From Catenulispora rubra (GTDB lineage Bacteria > Actinomycetota > Actinomycetes > Streptomycetales > Catenulisporaceae), in contig NZ_JAACYW010000053.1 of assembly GCF_015356825.1 (NCBI RefSeq), positions 1-52,085 of the forward strand: DNA of 52,085 nt, in the 5' to 3' direction. A program made the position numbers and the translations under genes. The notes beneath the pieces were generated by a model. The model was not told where the DNA came from, did not search any database, and worked only from the letters and a program-made list of their open reading frames with translations. The first letter of the stretch is position 1; every line of letters starts with the position of its first letter. Positions 49,808 through 52,085 of the stretch are shown here, one piece after another.

Positions 49808-50223
49808 GCCTCGGCGTCCTGGTCGAGGACCACGCCGAGGCGATAGAAGCCGACCTGCTCCGGCACTACCGGGTCGACCTGCTCGACTGGTACCGCGGCG
49901 ACCTGTCCTCCCGCCGCCTGTCCGTCCTGCTCCGCCACCTCCCCACCGACTGCGCACTGGCCCGCGAACTGCACGGCGAGGGTGCCGAATGGGGCGTCGC
50001 AGAGTACTTGCTCGCCGCCGCGGTCGACCACCTGGCCATCGGGAACTGGATGTTCTCGGCGGTGAACCGGGACGAGGACAGCCCGATGCCGGAGGCGCCG
50101 GAGCCGATTCCGCGTCCGGGGGAGGCGGAAGCGTCGTCCTCGCCGGACGGCGAAGCCGAACCGCCGCCTTCGGGCGACGTGACCATGCCGGCGCCGTGGG
50201 AGATCGCGCGGTTCTTCGGCTGA
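49514..50223 (+). CDS. Tail assembly chaperone, long (GT-type) frameshift product
   Basis: Slipping back one base at 49795-49801 would join the short form to a second frame that is open from before 49801 to TGA at 50221-50223, giving about 236 residues. The added part reads LVEDHAEAIEADLLRHYRVD, LLDWYRGDLSSRRLSVLLRH, LAAAVDHLAIGNWMFSAVNR and a Pro/Glu/Ser-rich end. DLLxxY-x-DLxDxxxG and LI/LL-xxL patterns are typical of the T part in actinophages. No start codon with a ribosome site serves the second frame alone: its first ATG or TTG lies near 50007, inside the conserved part. Conserved G/GT frameshifting in tailed phages is well established; here it is inferred from the reading frames. Confidence 0.75.
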
Positions 50224-50284
50224 GGCCGGTGACCGATGCAGCACCTCGACCCGGATCGGATCTTCGACATGACAGGAGTGCCAG

Positions 50285-50869
50285 ATGGCTGAATCACCCG
50301 CGATCGGTGCGATCGCGGACGCGGCCGACAAAACCAAGTCAGGCTCATGGAGCGTCGTGCACGACTTCCTCGTGGGTCTGGCCTCGGGCTCGTCGTCGAG
50401 CTCCAGCTCGACCTGGTTCACGAGACAGCCGAACAGCGTCACCGCCCAGGGCATCGGGTCCGGGGCGGCCCAGTTCGTCAACCCGAGCGTCTCCGGGCTG
50501 GCCGTCGGCGGCAACCTCGCCTCGGCGACCTACACCGCGTTCAAGGCGGACGAGACCGGGTTCTACCTGTTCGGCAAGAAGCTCGGCAACGATCCGCTCA
50601 AGGCGCAGGTCGACCAGATCGCGAAAGCCTCCGGGAGGCTGACTCAGCTGGTCGAGTACCCGGGAACGGGCCTGGTCGCCGAGACGAAAGCCCTGAAGGC
50701 GAAGCTCCTGGCGATCGCGACGACCGTGAAAGAGCTGCCCGACAGCCTGAGCGGCGCCCGCAAAACCCACCTCACCCAAGGTGGAAAGCGGGGTGTCGCC
50801 TCGAACACCGCCGAGCTCGACGCGATCAAGAAGGCGGTGGAAGAGCTGGCCGAAAAGCTCGGCGTCTGA
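50285..50869 (+). CDS. Unrecognised protein between chaperone and tape measure
   Basis: A 194-residue protein: AESPAIGAIADAADKTKSGS, a Ser run (SGSSSSSSSTWF), Gly/Ala-rich middle (GSGAAQFVNPSVSGLAVGGN), and a helical, Lys-rich C-terminal half with heptad-like leucines (LKAQVDQIAKASGRLTQLVE, ELDAIKKAVEELAEKLGV). No family is recognised. AGGAG precedes the ATG. In most siphophages the chaperone is followed directly by the tape measure, so its position is unusual. It might be a tail-associated chaperone, scaffold or cargo. Confidence 0.7.
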   Translation: MAESPAIGAIADAADKTKSGSWSVVHDFLVGLASGSSSSSSSTWFTRQPNSVTAQGIGSGAAQFVNPSVSGLAVGGNLASATYTAFKADETGFYLFGKKLGNDPLKAQVDQIAKASGRLTQLVEYPGTGLVAETKALKAKLLAIATTVKELPDSLSGARKTHLTQGGKRGVASNTAELDAIKKAVEELAEKLGV

Positions 50870-50910
50870 CCGCCGGCCGATGAGACCCCGAACCAAAGTG
50901 GAGATGAACC

Positions 50911-52029
50911 ATGGCTACGTTGAACGCGAGTCTCAACACGGCGATCGCGAGACTCGGAACCTTTCGCACCAGGACGTCCGAGGCCGCCCGTTCGGCCCGG
51001 GACCTCGCCACCGGCTCGGCGGCCGCCGAGCGCGAGGTGAAGAAGTCCGCCGACACCGCGGCCACCGGCGGGGGCCTGTTCACCAAGCTCAAGACCGGCC
51101 TCGGGCTGTCCGAGGAGGGCATGAAGGGCCTGAACGGCGCGATGAAGGCCAACGCGATCGGCCTGCTGCTGACGCTGCTCGCGCCGCTGATCCAGAAGTT
51201 CACCGACATGATCATGAACTCCAAGGCGGTGCAGGCCGCGATCCAGATCGCCTTCAAGATCATCGGTGACACGATCAGTACCGTCTCGAAGTTCGTCAAG
51301 GGCGTGTTCGACGTGGTCTGGCCCTATGTCTGGGGCCTGTTCAAGTCGGTCATCGGCAACATCGTGACCGAGGTCAAGTCGGGCTTCGAGATCGTGAAGA
51401 ACCTGATCATGATCCCGATGAACTACGTCAAGGGCGAGATCAAGGTCACCTGGGACATCATCTCCGGGATCTTCCAGATCGCGATGGACCTGCTCACCGG
51501 CAAGGTGGGGAAGGCCTGGGGCGACATCAAGAAGATGATCACCAGCGTGGTCAACGACGTCCACGACACCATCAGCTCGGTGTGGGGCGGGCTCGCGAAC
51601 ATCGCCAAGGCGGCGTTCCAGGCCGTGCTGGCCGCCGTCCGGGACCCGATCAACGCGATCATCGGCCTGGTCAACAGGGCCATCGACGGGCTGGACTCGG
51701 TCCACATCTCGATCCCCTCCTGGGTCCCCGGCATCGGCGGCAAGTCCTTCGGCGTCAACATCCCGCACATCCCGACCCTGGCCGACGGCGGTATCGTGCT
51801 GCCTCGTCCGGGCGGCACGCTGGCGCTGGTCGGTGAGGGTGGGCAGTCCGAGGCGGTGCTCCCGCTGTCGAAGCTGTCCGCGATGCTCGCCGGCGCGCGC
51901 GGGCCGGTGCTCGGGGCGGCCGGGGCCGCCGGCGGCGGGTTCACCGTCACCAACTACTACGAGGCCAACAACGGTTCGGCGCGGCGCACCGCCGAGGAGC
52001 TGATGTTCCTGGCCAAGGCGCGCGGCTGA
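50911..52029 (+). CDS. Short tape-measure protein
   Basis: A 372-residue protein. The N-terminal 90 residues are helical and charged. The middle has hydrophobic and amphipathic helices (IGLLLTLLAPLIQKFTDMIM, VVWPYVWGLFKSVIGNIVTE, VWGGLANIAKAAFQAVLAAV, INAIIGLVNRAIDGLDSVHI). The end is the tape-measure signature IPHIPTLADGGIVLPRPGGT followed by LVGEGGQSEAVLPLSKL. Tape-measure length sets tail length, about 1.5 angstrom per residue, so this would give a tail near 55 nm. Usual siphophage versions exceed 700 residues. The start after GTGGAGA and the full signature argue against truncation at the 3' end. Confidence 0.85.
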   Translation: MATLNASLNTAIARLGTFRTRTSEAARSARDLATGSAAAEREVKKSADTAATGGGLFTKLKTGLGLSEEGMKGLNGAMKANAIGLLLTLLAPLIQKFTDMIMNSKAVQAAIQIAFKIIGDTISTVSKFVKGVFDVVWPYVWGLFKSVIGNIVTEVKSGFEIVKNLIMIPMNYVKGEIKVTWDIISGIFQIAMDLLTGKVGKAWGDIKKMITSVVNDVHDTISSVWGGLANIAKAAFQAVLAAVRDPINAIIGLVNRAIDGLDSVHISIPSWVPGIGGKSFGVNIPHIPTLADGGIVLPRPGGTLALVGEGGQSEAVLPLSKLSAMLAGARGPVLGAAGAAGGGFTVTNYYEANNGSARRTAEELMFLAKARG

Positions 52030-52085
52030 GGGCTGAACGCTGAACGGATAGCGCTGAACAGCCAACGGAGCGCGCTCCGTCCCGC

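Noticed and set aside
50008..50223. An independent 71-residue gene after the tail chaperone
   Set aside because: The same frame is open and similar to chaperone T parts well upstream of this start, with no ribosome site; a -1 frameshift extension explains it better.

Overview
The window is about 52 kb of very GC-rich DNA with the codon bias and gene families of a filamentous actinomycete. Indicators are WhiB, TetR/XRE/MarR/HxlR regulators, ECF sigma factors, a Ser/Thr kinase with an extracytoplasmic domain, class F sortase, GH18/GH75 secreted enzymes and a dre-like chitin operator. A Streptomyces- or Catenulispora-type organism fits; genus is inference. No tRNA, rRNA or CRISPR was seen.

Layout. 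0-9.5 kb: a nested inverted repeat, TetR/MFS drug-efflux pair, GH75 chitosanase with its own operator, a head-to-head fused wreck of a TetR and an SDR gene, a CYTH protein, a second MFS pump divergent from an XRE regulator, and another XRE-like protein. 9.5-15.5 kb: secreted S53 protease, FMN-barrel protein, HSL-type hydrolase on a probably leaderless promoter, SNF2 helicase. 15.5-20 kb: tightly coupled operon of an AhpD-like protein, a rifampin-phosphotransferase-like enzyme fused to a cupin, and an SDR. 20-27 kb: a MITE-like element, CMD/HxlR pair, Rieske lipoprotein, methyltransferase, molybdopterin oxidoreductase with cytochrome b, and a TetR gene facing a flavin monooxygenase across a triple operator. 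27-31 kb: Ser/Thr kinase and an ECF sigma/membrane protein pair. 31-36 kb: secreted chitin-directed pair under a dre-like site, then two cell-wall hydrolases sharing a recently duplicated peptidoglycan-binding module. 36-45.4 kb: membrane HTH protein, sortase plus candidate substrate, ECF sigma factor, DUF4082 protein, a monooxygenase remnant with a MarR gene, and a large beta-propeller/cell-wall-binding protein.

45.7-52 kb is the most unusual part: a zinc-ribbon/HTH protein and a WhiB protein lead into a siphophage-type tail cassette (tail completion protein, major tail protein, chaperone with a probable -1 frameshift, an extra 194-aa gene, and a very short tape-measure protein). No terminase, portal or capsid gene precedes it, so it may be a domesticated tail (tailocin-like) rather than a normal prophage. 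The window ends just after the tape measure.

Together the genes describe an accessory, environment-facing chromosomal region: polymer degradation, xenobiotic/antibiotic handling, cell-surface remodelling and a phage-derived particle, with several scars of deletion, duplication and insertion.
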